Positions 31,927-43,360 of a stretch of DNA of 64,000 nucleotides are shown one piece after another. Below the pieces are notes generated by a model. It was not told where the DNA came from. It saw only the letters and a list, made by a program, of their open reading frames with translations, and did no database searches. The DNA is from Clavaria fumosa (lineage: Eukaryota; Basidiomycota; Agaricomycetes; Agaricales; Clavariaceae), in contig OX637798.1 of NCBI GenBank assembly GCA_951802425.1, positions 3,707,822 to 3,771,821 on the forward strand, written 5' to 3'. Within the stretch, counting starts at the first letter, position 1. Each line of letters begins with the position of its first letter. The position numbers and the translations under genes are program-made.

Positions 31927-34844
31927 AGCTGTAAAACAAATGGCCAATGCAAGTTTGGCCACATAATAAAAAACTGCAAAATGTGTTATAGGAACCTTGT
32001 AGACATGTTCTATAGGTAAAACAATACAACTTTTGTATGGATCATGTCTCACCCCACTTGCTACTTCAAAAGATCCCCTGGTTTTCATTTTGGCCTCTTC
32101 CTAGTGTATCATTACAAAGAATAGCATATTGTACAATACGTAGGCATGGGAGGCCTATGAAACTTTGAGGAGACATTCTCTATAGTATATCAATGGTTTA
32201 TGGCCACTTACCTGATCCCCTAAGCTTCTACTTTCAAAGATCCCCTGAAAATGCCCAAAAAACTCATTTTCCCGGGATCTTTGGACCTGGACACTAAAAC
32301 ACTTATGTAAAGCACCCACACCCTTTCCCTATACCCCCTCTAACCCCCCATACCATTCACTACCAAGTGGCCAATGCTCCACTTTCTGCTGACCCTTCTC
32401 TAACATCTGGCCACAGCTGGCCACTGTAGTTTCGGAACCTGGGATCTTTGGAAGCATAAGGTATACCACACTCAAAACACCTGGAACCTAGTGTCAAATA
32501 GGTGCCCTAACCCCAGGAATATTTTCAGGATTTTTGAACCGCTTATAGATTCTGGCCAATAGGCCACTTTGCCAAGACCCTAGCTGTAAAACAAATGGCC
32601 AATGCAAGTTTGGCCACATAATAAAAAACTGCAAAATGTGTTATAGGAACCTTGTAGACATGTTCTATAGGTAAAACAATACAACTTTTGTATGGATCAT
32701 GTCTCACCCCACTTGCTACTTCAAAAGATCCCCTGGTTTTCATTTTGGCCTCTTCCTAGTGTATCATTACAAAGAATAGCATATTGTACAATACGTAGGC
32801 ATGGGAGGCCTATGAAACTTTGAGGAGACATTCTCTATAGTATATCAATGGTTTATGGCCACTTACCTGATCCCCTAAGCTTCTACTTTCAAAGATCCCC
32901 TGAAAATGCCCAAAAAACTCATTTTCCCGGGATCTTTGGACCTGGACACTAAAACACTTATGTAAAGCACCCACACCCTTTCCCTATACCCCCTCTAACC
33001 CCCCATACCATTCACTACCAAGTGGCCAATGCTCCACTTTCTGCTGACCCTTCTCTAACATCTGGCCACAGCTGGCCACTGTAGTTTCGGAACCTGGGAT
33101 CTTTGGAAGCATAAGGTATACCACACTCAAAACACCTGGAACCTAGTGTCAAATAGGTGCCCTAACCCCAGGAATATTTTCAGGATTTTTGAACCGCTTA
33201 TAGATTCTGGCCAATAGGCCACTTTGCCAAGACCCTAGCTGTAAAACAAATGGCCAATGCAAGTTTGGCCACATAATAAAAAACTGCAAAATGTGTTATA
33301 GGAACCTTGTAGACATGTTCTATAGGTAAAACAATACAACTTTTGTATGGATCATGTCTCACCCCACTTGCTACTTCAAAAGATCCCCTGGTTTTCATTT
33401 TGGCCTCTTCCTAGTGTATCATTACAAAGAATAGCATATTGTACAATACGTAGGCATGGGAGGCCTATGAAACTTTGAGGAGACATTCTCTATAGTATAT
33501 CAATGGTTTATGGCCACTTACCTGATCCCCTAAGCTTCTACTTTCAAAGATCCCCTGAAAATGCCCAAAAAACTCATTTTCCCGGGATCTTTGGACCTGG
33601 ACACTAAAACACTTATGTAAAGCACCCACACCCTTTCCCTATACCCCCTCTAACCCCCCATACCATTCACTACCAAGTGGCCAATGCTCCACTTTCTGCT
33701 GACCCTTCTCTAACATCTGGCCACAGCTGGCCACTGTAGTTTCGGAACCTGGGATCTTTGGAAGCATAAGGTATACCACACTCAAAACACCTGGAACCTA
33801 GTGTCAAATAGGTGCCCTAACCCCAGGAATATTTTCAGGATTTTTGAACCGCTTATAGATTCTGGCCAATAGGCCACTTTGCCAAGACCCTAGCTGTAAA
33901 ACAAATGGCCAATGCAAGTTTGGCCACATAATGAAAAACTGCAAAATGTGTTATAGGAACCTTGTAGACATGTTCTATAGGTAAAACAATACAACTTTTG
34001 TATGGATCATGTCTCACCCCACTTGCTACTTCAAAAGATCCCCTGGTTTTCATTTTGGCCTCTTCCTAGTGTATCATTACAAAGAATAGCATATTGTACA
34101 ATACGTAGGCATGGGAGGCCTATGAAACTTTGAGGAGACATTCTCTATAGTATATCAATGGTTTATGGCCACTTACCTGATCCCCTAAGCTTCTACTTTC
34201 AAAGATCCCCTGAAAATGCCCAAAAAACTCATTTTCCCGGGATCTTTGGACCTGGACACTAAAACACTTATGTAAAGCACCCACACCCTTTCCCTATACC
34301 CCCTCTAACCCCCCATACCATTCACCACCAAGTGGCCAATGCTCCACTTTCTGCTGACCCACAACACTTGGCCAATGCAGCATTGGCCAACTTCTGTTAA
34401 ATAATTTCCAATAATCACCAAAATATTCATATGCCTAGTTCCCATTTTTGGCATCATCTTTTGTATGGAAACCACATCCAACTTTCCATCTGTTCCAAAG
34501 ATCCCCATTATTCTTGATAATAAATGAGCATGGCACATTGGCTATATCTCAGCAAACACTTCATATATTTTCATCAGACTTTGTGAGTAGATGCATACCT
34601 ATGAGCAGTATCTTCAGTAATATTTCTATGAATTTACATGATTTAATGTAAAGGGTAGAGTGGGTGTGCAGATGAAGCAGAAGTGTGAGCCAGGGTGAGA
34701 GTGAAGATGATTGTGAGAGTGACAGAGTAAATGGGGTGGGTGAGGGTGAGTAAGAGTGTTCATGAAGGTGAAGGTGAGGGGTGAAGGTGACTGAGAGTGG
34801 GGTTCAGGCTTCTTTTCTCATGACTGTGATGGTCCCTTGTCCTT
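31925..34844. repeat. repeat R tandem array: three 655-bp units plus one 955-bp copy
   Basis: CTAGCTGTAAAAC occurs at 31925, 32580, 33235 and 33890, exactly 655 bp apart. The first three units seem base-identical by eye. Each consists of the first roughly 475 bp of R joined to a 180-bp tail (TTCTCTAACATCTGGCCACAG ... CACTTTGCCAAGACC) absent from the single copy at 3425. The fourth unit switches back to the R tail (ACAACACTTGGCCAATGCAG) and runs to 34844 like the 3425-4379 copy. The identity indicates very recent amplification, or conceivably an assembly effect. Confidence 0.95.
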
Positions 34845-34878
34845 AACCTGCCGAGGATGCGCTTGAGGTCCCATCGGG

Positions 34879-35695
34879 ATGAAACAGTGCCACCTCAGGC
34901 CCCCTCGCCATCCATACACACCCGACCAACAACCTTTGGGTCCCCAGACCCCTTGCCATCCATACACACCCGACCAACAACCTTCGGGTCCCCAGACCCC
35001 TCACCATCCATACACACCCAACCAACAACCTTCGGGTCCCCAGACCCCTCGCCATCCATACACACCCGACCAACAACCTTCGGGTCCCCAGACCCCGGCC
35101 TCTGTGTCCACTTCGTTAGGGATGATGCTCGGACCAGGTTTGGTTTCCTCGGGGAGCTCCAACCCCTTGGTCCCAGTAACCCTGTATCCTCCCGCTCCAC
35201 CCACAATGCCTCCAAGCCCTACTCCACTACCTCGACCCTCAGTCCCTGCTCTTGTGTTGAGATATACACTTACACCAGTACTACCCCCACTATCCCTACT
35301 CACAACTAACTACTCTGGAGTGCTACCAGTGCTTCCTTTTCCGATACCCAGTGTCAACCCACCATCCTCAGCATGAGGGTCACGATGTCTGCTGCTGCCA
35401 ACCCAGAGCCTCTCACCACAGTTGCCGCCACGACCTTTCGAGATTCCAGGGATTCCGCAAGGAATTCCACCAGCGGTACCTCCTGTGGTACCCATCGGAA
35501 ATCTGCCCGCCGGTCTGCCATACTACATCTACTACCCAGCACCTCGAGACGACAGCCCCAAACTCAAGGAGCCCGACATCTTCACGGGTAAGGACCCAGC
35601 ATGGCTAACAATGTTCATCTTGCAGTGCATTACATGGTTTCTGGGGAAGCCACAGAAGTTCGCTACTGATCGGGATCGTGTTCTATTCGCCACAT
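34879..35695 (+). pseudogene. gag: gag of gypsy B, N-terminal part with 16-residue repeats
   Basis: The frame opens with a Pro-rich region of four 16-residue units (HPYTPDQQPSGPQTPR type) encoded by exact 48-bp repeats at 34908-35099; element A keeps about one. A TGA at 35374 interrupts the frame, followed by PFEIPGIPQGIPPAVPPVVP and the capsid start PDIFTGKDPAWLTMF. Element C then cuts the frame. The repeat expansion is frame-neutral, so it could have altered Gag length without loss of function. Confidence 0.75.
34908..35099 (+). repeat. 48-bp coding tandem repeat in gag B (4 units)
   Basis: CCATCCATACACACCCGACC starts at 34908, 34956 and 35052, and at 35004 with one C-to-A change. Units are 48 bp and nearly identical. 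The period is a multiple of three and the repeat is in frame with gag. Confidence 0.92.
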
Positions 35696-36420
35696 TGTCA
35701 CGCCCGTGCCAACCGGAGTATTCTCCGGCCTTCTCCAGCCTTCTCCGGCGGTCTCCGGACCCCCGATCGCAACTCTGGGCTCTCGGACCTAGGTCCAGAG
35801 CGCTGGACTTCACTTGCGCGACGTAGCGCAGGATCAGGAAGTGTGGCTGAAGGGCCACCAACTGATGTCCGCACTAGTTGCTGTTGCCTTGGGCAACCAG
35901 GAACTGGTCCTGCCCCGGACCCATCGCCCGGACAATTTGATGGACTCCCGGAAATGCCTGTACGTCATAGTTAGTAGTTTAACCTTTGTCCCGATCAGAT
36001 TCCGTCTCCGTCTCGTAGTCCCGTAGTTTAGTTTATTTCCTGACTCCCGGACATTACTCCGTAGCTACGAACTGATTCCGTAGTCGTACCGGAGTTATCT
36101 CCGTTGCTAGCATCGCCCCGGACTTTTGTATAAGTACTCGTAGATTACGGCCTTAGTCTAGCCAGTCTGATTATCAACCCCGCCTACTTGCACTCTACTC
36201 CGCATTGCCTGAAACCTGTCTCCCAACTTCTTCCGAAATCCGAGACACTGATCCGCAGAGGGCGTCGTTTCAATACGTTTGCCAAGTCTCGTCCAAACTC
36301 CGGTTTGCTCCATCGCACCCAGACCTTGTTACTCTCGCCTGGACTTTATTGTTCCCCACCGGACTTTGTTATTTCCGCCCGGACTTTACTCCGCCCGACC
36401 CCTGCAACATAGACGTAACA
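35696..36420 (+). repeat. 5' LTR of chromovirus C (725 bp)
   Basis: The LTR starts TGTCACGCCCGTGCC and ends GACGTAACA. It matches the 3' LTR except for scattered substitutions and a 22-bp length difference: the 3' LTR has an extra CCGAACCCAAGTCCAACT-type stretch near 43960. A primer-binding site just inside (GTATAATCAGACTGACC) could not be matched to a tRNA by eye. Confidence 0.95.
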
Positions 36421-36451
36421 GTATAATCAGACTGACCACTCTGCAATCATA

Positions 36452-37594
36452 ATGTCCGAACCTCCCCGACGCAGTGGCCGCTTGCGCCCAAGTGCCAAGC
36501 CGATGACCCCTGGTGGGTCCAACCTCGGAGAACTAATTAATCCGACCCCTCCTGGCGAGGGGGACGAACCAACCGTACCCGGTCCACGCGAAACCCGATC
36601 CCGATCTCCTCCGGCTGAACAGCCCGACTCCCCGTTATCCGAACCCAACCCCGAAGCCCCGAACCTCGCGGACGCGATCCGCGCCTTGGCCGCATCCACC
36701 AAGGAACGAGGTTCCCCGTCTTCCCGCGTCAAGGAACCGGAACCGTTCAACGGTTCCAACTCCAAGAAACTCCATAGTTTCTTAGTTCAATGCGAATTGA
36801 ACTTCCGAGACCGCCTGAAGACTTTCAGCGAGGACTCGGTAAAGATAAATTTTGCCATCTCCTTCCTGCAGGGAACCGCTCTCAAGTGGTTCGAACCCAC
36901 TCTCCTAGGCGAAGCCCCGGACGCCGACTGGAATCTATTCATCCAGGAACTCCGGGATAACTTCGGACTGCACAATCCCGTTGGAGATGCGGAGGCCGAA
37001 CTCGACCGCCTCCACATGAAGGACTCCCAACAGATCACGACGTACAACGTCGAGTTTAACCGGATAGCTGCGCGGCTCCGGTGGGACGAAGCCGCGCTCC
37101 GGCACAACTATTACTGCGGACTCCCAAACCGCCTCAAGGATGAGATTTCCCAAGTCGGGAAACCGACTTCCCTCCCCGTCCTGCGCAAACTCTGCCAGGA
37201 CATTGATGCGTGATACTGGGAATATCAAGGCGAACGTTCCCGCGACGCACCCGCCAAATCCGACAACAAGCCCCGCCAAGCAAATAACTCCGGACAATCG
37301 TCCGGAGGAAACAAACCCGCCAACAACTCCGGAGCAGCATTGAACGCCTCCGGATCTGCACGAAAGACCGATCCCCCGAAGGATAATAAGATCAGCAAAG
37401 ACGGAAAGCTAACTCCGGAGGAACGGAAACGCCGCTTCGACAACAACCTCTGCCTCGTTTGCGGAGGAACCGGACATGTTGTGAAGGACTGCCCGAAGTC
37501 CCGGAACACGCAGGGCAAGAAAGCCTGGACCGTCACGACCTCCGACACAGTTCCGGAGGTTAAGGCTGCGGCTGCTCGGGCAAAAAACTCCTGA
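36452..37594 (+). pseudogene. gag: gag of chromovirus C with one TGA stop
   Basis: The ORF begins MSEPPRRSGRLRPSAKPM. After a Pro-rich region comes the retrotransposon capsid core (EPEPFNGSNSKKLHSFL, INFAISFLQGTALKWFEP, WNLFIQELRDNFG). TGA at 37211-37213 interrupts the frame after LCQDIDA, and the same frame then resumes to the zinc knuckle CLVCGGTGHVVKDC (CX2CX4HX4C, about 37450-37491) and ends at 37594. The stop is consistent with CGA to TGA. Gag would build the particle and bind RNA. Pol follows in the +1 frame with overlap at the gag stop, as in many gypsy elements. Confidence 0.88.
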
Positions 37595-40500
37595 GCGGCC
37601 CTTCGAAGTCCGCACTACCGGAGGACCGCGCCGCCCCAGCCAGTGCACATTACGAGTTCCGCCTCGGCGCATCTGCCGTTTCCCCTTCGTCCGACTCCTT
37701 GTACAAACTCTGTCTGCTCCGAATATAGATCGTTCTCCGTATTTCTGGACTCTGGTTGATTCCGAGTCGTCGCATTGTTTCATAAGTCCTGAGTTTGTCA
37801 AGAAACACAAACTCCGGACAACTCCGATTTCCCCCATGTCACTCCGCCTTTTCGATGGCTCCTCTACGGACATCGTCAAATCCACACTCACTCTCCCTGT
37901 CCAATTCCCTACCAGAGAACTTTTCGATATCGAATTCCTGGTAGCCCGAATGGATCCCGCCTGCTCCGCTGTCCTCGGATATAACTGGCTCACCCGCTAC
38001 AACCCGTTGGTTGACTGGGTAAGAGGCAGTATCGAATTCTGGACACCGAAGTATTCCCGAACATCAAATCCGACCTCCGACACCCAAACCCCGACTCCGA
38101 AAGTGGGAACTACCGTCCTCACTCCCTCTCCGAAATCACCACTGCGGCACCCGGAGATTCGTTTTGTCAACGCAGCTGAATTTTCCAAGATCTCCGAGCC
38201 AACGGGATCTCGGACTTTCATGCTGCACCACTTTGGTGACGAAACATCCGTCCGCTCCGTCGCGACCGAACCGGTGGACCTGTCCTCCGTCCCGGAGGAA
38301 TATCACGACTTCGCTGATGTGTTCAGCAAGACGAAAGCGGACACCCTAGCTCCGCATCGACCGTACGACCTCCGGATTAATCTGGAAGAAGGTAAAACTC
38401 CGCCCCATGGGCCGATATATTCCCTCTCCCAGATGGAGCTCCGTACACTGCGGGATTTCCTCGATGAACATCTCCGCATCGGATTTATCCGCCCGACTAG
38501 CTCTTCCCATGGATCTCCTGTTTTATTCGTCTGGAAAAAGGATGGAAGTCTCCGGCTATGCGTGGACTTCCGAGCCCTTAACCGGATCACCCGGAAAGAC
38601 CAATATCCGATCCCCCTGACCCGCGATCTGCTGGACGTAGCCGGAAGTGCTAAGGTTTACACCAAAATCGATCTCCGGCACACCTACCATCTGGTCCGGA
38701 TTGCGGAAGGCGATGAATGGAAAACCGCCTTCTGGACCCGGTATGGTTCGTTCGAATGGTGCGTTATGCCCTTCAGACTTACTAACGCCCCTGCGGCATT
38801 TCAACACTTCATAAACGATGTGTTTTCCGACCTCCTGGACAAGTTTATGATTGTCTACCTGGACGACATCCTGGTATACTCCGACAACCTGGAGTCGCAT
38901 GTACAGCATGTCCGAGAAGTATTCCGGCGCCTACGCGCCAACGGACTTTTCGCTCACGCAGGAAAATGCTTCTTCCATACTGAATGAGTTGAGTACCTAG
39001 GTTTCCTGCTCTCTCCGGAAGGACTCGCAATGGACCCGGCGAAGGTGAAAGCCATTACGGAATGGCCGGAGCCCCGGAAAGTGAAGGACGTCCAGTCCTT
39101 CCTCGGATTCGCCAACTTCTACCGGAGATTCGTCTTCCGGTACTCCGACATCGTCGTCCCTCTTACTTGACTCACGCGGAAGTCCTCTATCTGGAACTTC
39201 AATCCCGACTGCTGGGAAGCCTTCGACACCCTGAAGACAGCTTTTACCTCGGCCCCGATACTGGCGAACTTCGTCCCCGACGTCCCTATAATTGTGGAAA
39301 CAGACGCTTCGGACTACGCAGTCGCCGCGATACTCTCCTTGGAATTGCCACCCGGAGAAATTCATCCGGTTGCTTTTCACTCCCGGACACTCCACGACGC
39401 GGAGTTGAACTACGACACCCACGATAAGGAACTCCTGGCCATATTCGAGGCATTTGGTGAGTGGCGTCACTACCTCGAAGGTTCCGCTATTCCAGTCCAC
39501 ATCGTCACGGACCATAAAAACCTGGAATACTTTGGAACTACCCGGACTTTGTCTCGGAGACAAGCCCGGTGGTCGGAATTCCTCTCCGGTTTCAACATGG
39601 TTACAGTCATCCACCGGTCCTTGCACCAGTGAATTTTTCAGGCAAGTGTCACGAAATGTGTATTATAGTTTAATAAAATCGGGTAATACCTATCAAATTA
39701 GTACCCTCTAAGCCACATGACTGCCCATTTTAGTCTAAATCAGATTGAAATTGGCTAATATCGGGGCCAATCTCTGAAAAAACTCGTTATCAGTAGTAAT
39801 ATTAGTCCTTGAACCAGACGTCACGTCACGCATGCCGCATCATGCCGCCTGTGCCAGCAAGTGACAGTGAGTCAGTGTGACGTGACATGATAACAGCCAC
39901 TTTGCAAGAGATGGTCTCTCCCTCTCTGTAGAAGTGTTTCCTTAGTCCAAATTGCAGTAGACCATGTAGAGTACTATCACAGTTCAATGTATGATTTTTT
40001 TCAAAACTTATTATGAGGCCGAGAATGCAAATTTACAGAAATTATGCAATAAATTCAATCTCATTTGAGATCCAAGCATGCAACTGGCAAATCCAATTTT
40101 ACCTGTATGTACAAGACTATGTAGGCCAAGCTAGTACCATTTTTGAGGTCATAGGTTTGTTGTATGAGTGTTTAAAAAAATTTGTTTCAAGGACCGGTGG
40201 ATGACTGTATCCGATTCCGCCCCGGAAAACTTGGAACAAAACCCGACACCCTCACCCGACAATGGGACATTTACCCCAAAGAGGGAGATAGTGGCTACAC
40301 CAGCATAAATCCGCAAAACCTCCGACCGATTTTCAACTCCGAACAGCTGGCCACCTCCCTCCGAGCAACTTCCCTCGAAGGACTTGTACTCCGATCTGTC
40401 CTTGTCATGGACGAGGAAAAACTCCGAACCGACATCTGGAACTCGCTCCACAATGATCCGGTCGCAAGCACACGCCTGGACAAAGTTTTGTCTGGCACCG

Positions 40501-41894
40501 GAGATAATCCCTGGTGGACTGTAGACGCGTCCGGCTTCGTTCGACTGGACGACCGGATATACGTTCCAGACTCCAATGACCTCCGACTCCGTGTCCTACT
40601 GTATAGGCACGACCACCCGATTTCCGGACACTTCGGACAAAACAGGACCCTGGATTTGATCCGAAGGGAGTATACATGGCCCGGACTTCGCAGTTTTGTC
40701 TCGGAGTATTGCAACTCCTGTACTAACTGCGGCAGATCGAAGACCCGAAGGCACCGGCCTTACGGTCTCCTCCACCAACTCCCGGTCCCGGAATTACCAT
40801 GGAATTCAATTTCCATGGACTTTATCGAACACCTCCCGCAATCCAATGGATTTAATTCCATCCTCGTCGTCGTTGACCGCTTTTCCAAGCAAGGAATCTT
40901 TACTCCGACCTACGACATGGTTACATCAATGGACCTCGCCAGACTTTTCGTCCAGCATGTTTTCTCCAAGCACGGGGTTCCCTCGCACGTAACCTCTGAT
41001 CGTGGACCGGAATTTGTTTCTCACTTTTTCCGCTCCCTCGGAAAAGCCCTCGACATGACTCTCCATTTCACGTCCGGACATCACCCGGAAGCAGATGGTC
41101 AAACCGAATGGTTGAATCAGACACTGGAGCAGTATCTCCAGTCTTACTGCAATTATCAGCAAGATGATTGGTCCGAGCTCCTCCCACTCGCGGAATTTGC
41201 GTACAACAACGCCCCGAGCGAGACGACCGGAATTTCACCATTCTTCGCTAACAAAGGTTACCATCCGAACATCTCCGTCCGAGTTGACCAGGACATGACT
41301 TCCTCCCGTGCCCGGACTTATGTTGCTGACCTGGAAACACTCCACCAGATACTCCGGCAACAAATCCTTGCCGCGCAGCAGCGGTACCAAAAGTCCGCTG
41401 ACCGGCATTGTATTCCGGCCCCGGATTTCCGCGTCAGAAACAAAGTTTTCGTTAAGGCGGAATTCTTCCGCACCACCCGACCGTCCAAAAAGCTCAGCGA
41501 GAAAATGCTCGGACCTTACGAGATCATCGCTCAAGCCGGACAAAGCTCCTTTACTCTCCGACTCCCGGAAACCCTCTGCTCCGTACATCCGGTATTCCAC
41601 ATTTCAATGCTGGAATTGGCAACAGCCAACACAATTCCGAACCGGATCCAGCCCCCTCCAGAACCCGTAGTTGTCGACGGAGAACTGGAATTCGAGATCA
41701 CGGAGATTTTGGATTCTAAGTACGACAACCAGAGGAAGACTTGTAAGCTACTCTACTTGGTCCGGTGGATGGGTTACGAAGGAACCGACGAAGAAACTTC
41801 CTGGCTGCTCACTACGGAGCTTGAGCACACACCGGACCTCGTCGCGGACTTCCATTCCGCGTACCCCGACAAACCCGGACCCCTCGGAGTTTAG
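37593..41894 (+). pseudogene. pol: pol of chromovirus C: PR-RT-RNaseH-IN-chromodomain, two stops, MITE insert
   Basis: Protease reads VDSESSHCF at 37755-37780, where DSG is expected. RT has RLCVDFRALNR, MPFRLTNAPAAFQHF and YLDD at 38856-38867. TGA codons at 38985 (before VEYLGF) and 39168 (in PLT-stop-LTRK) stand where related proteins have Arg, fitting CGA to TGA. RNase H (VETDASDYAVAAI) is split by the MITE; 604 bp plus the 2-bp duplication keeps frame. Integrase has the zinc-finger His/Cys (HDHPISGHFG ... CNSCTNC) and catalytic D at 40818, D at 40998 and E at 41106, a perfect D,D-35-E. The C-terminus is a chromodomain (EFEITEILDSKY, LYLVRWMGY, SWLLTTELE). It would make cDNA and integrate it. 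Confidence 0.94.
39604..40207. mobile_element. 604-bp MITE copy 1, TA target duplication, 20-bp TIRs
   Basis: Terminal inverted repeats CAGTCATCCACCGGTCCTTG are perfect over 20 bp at both ends. TA flanks at 39602-39603 and 40208-40209; without the insert, pol reads on (GFNMV-IRFRPGK). The element encodes no transposase. TA duplication and CAGT ends suggest the Tc1/mariner superfamily, perhaps the pogo/Fot1 branch. Internally there is AT-rich sequence and ACGTCACGTCACGCATGCCGC (39820-39840). Confidence 0.95.
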
Positions 41895-41984
41895 ACTTCA
41901 CTCGGACTTAGTTCACACGAAGTCCGATCAACGGAAATCCGATTCGCAAAAACAAAAATATATACGAAATAATTTACACCGGAC

Positions 41985-43151
41985 CTAAGTCCGGTTCCCC
42001 CTCCACATCCTCCGTCTCCATCTCCTGCTCCACTCCTTCCCCACCTCCGGCCGGACATCCATCAACGATGAACGACAGGAGCGCGCGATCTCCTGCTCCA
42101 CCGCCTGGGCCATCTCCGGATCTCGTCGCTCCAGTACCCTCCGCAGGATCCGGTTATCCTGTGCAAGCTGATCCCTCTCCGCGATCATCTTGTTCATGTT
42201 GAGGTGCTCGACGAAGTCCGGGACGAGCTACCGGAGTTCAGTTCCGAACTCCGCAGGTGCCCCAGAAATGACTCACCTGCCCGATTGCTGCCTCCAGCCT
42301 CCTCGTCATCTTCTCCAGCCCCTTCACCATCGAGTTCCGGTGCATCCAGACTTCATGGCTCTTCTCCACGTTGGCCCGGAGGAACCAGTTCGTCGACTGG
42401 AGATCCAGCTCCGGCTTGAAATCCTCGGCCCGGAGCTTCTTCGCCGGCCTCGCCTCCACCTCCGGCTCGCCCTCCGCCTCCGTCTCCGACCTCCGGTCCA
42501 AGTCCGACTCCACCATGGTGTCGGACTTCGTCCCCCAACGCGCGACCTGCTTTCCCTTGTCTTTTCCTTTTCCCTTGCCCTTCGCCTTCCCCGGCCACAT
42601 GCACCCGACCCGCTTCTCCCGGCATTTGTCACAACTCCGAGTTCTCGCCGGCCCCGTCCATTTGCATTCCTGGCCCAGACTTTAGCGCGAACTCCGGCGG
42701 AGACAGGAGAACCTACCAGTTTTTTCTGGGAGCAACGCTCGCATGTTACTCCGGCCGAGGTCCCCTGGGCCTCCGCGATCTCCGCTGCGCGCTTCCTCCG
42801 CGCCTCCTCCTCCTTCTGCTCCTGCACCGCTTTCTCCGCCGCCTCCTGGAGGTTTACTGACTCCTCCACACTGGCCACCAGCTTCGTCGTGGCCTGCGCC
42901 ACCTCCAACTCCTTCCTCCGTTCCCGCGCTCTTTTCCCCGCCTCTTCCTCCTTCCTTCTCGTCTCCGCCTCCTCCTCCTTCCGTTTCCGCTCCGCTTCCT
43001 CCTCCCTCCGTTTCATCTCCGCTTCCTCCTCCTCTCGTCTCCTCCGCTCCGCCGCCTCCTTCTCCCTCCGCACCTTGTTCGCCTGCAACACCTCCATCTC
43101 CGCCTGGAGTTTCCGGAGTTGGACTTCGTACTTGGTGTCTTCTTCAGCCAT
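41985..43151 (-). CDS. Z4: antisense Zn2Cys6 plus coiled-coil gene, three exons, inside chromovirus C
   Basis: Exon 1 (43151-42717, 145 codons) begins MAEEDTKYEVQLRKLQAEM, is a long E/K/R coiled coil, and ends VTCERCSQKKL. A 47-bp intron GTAGGT...GGCCAG (42716-42670) is removed in phase 0. Exon 2 (42669-42277, 131 codons) starts ECKWTGPARTRSCDKCREKR and VGCMWPG. Joined, this gives CX2CX6CX10CX2CX6C, a Zn2Cys6 spacing that exists only after splicing. A 49-bp intron GTGAGT...CGGTAG (42276-42228) follows, again phase 0, and exon 3 (42227-41985) is helical (MIAERDQLAQDNRILRRVLE). The product is about 356 residues; a frame shift near the end would instead give EDVEGEPDLGPV. ATG lies 210 bp from the 3' LTR. 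It resembles binuclear-cluster regulators, but a function on the LTR is inference. Confidence 0.75.
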
Positions 43152-43360
43152 GCCTGGTGGTGGTTCAGGTCTAAGGAGAGGGGACCGGTGGTGGATTGAT
43201 GCCCCGGATTATATACCCGGCCACGGATTTCGAACTCCGACGAATCTCCGATCCCATTTCCGTCCTCGGATCACGATCGCCTTGATCCGAACGCCCCAAT
43301 CCGGCCCAGGGGTGGTAACGGATCTAGGGCCTCGAGGGCTCAGCCCTGAGAGGGAGATAC

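Noticed and set aside
37211..39170. TGA codons as recoded (selenocysteine or alternative code) in chromovirus C
   Set aside because: Each lies where relatives have Arg, and each fits CGA to TGA decay. Gag and pol otherwise end at ordinary TGA or TAG stops.
40013..40204. Small ORF in the MITE as a transposase remnant
   Set aside because: The 63-codon frame has no DDE-type motif and the element is too short; copy 2 gives a similar ORF only because the sequences match.
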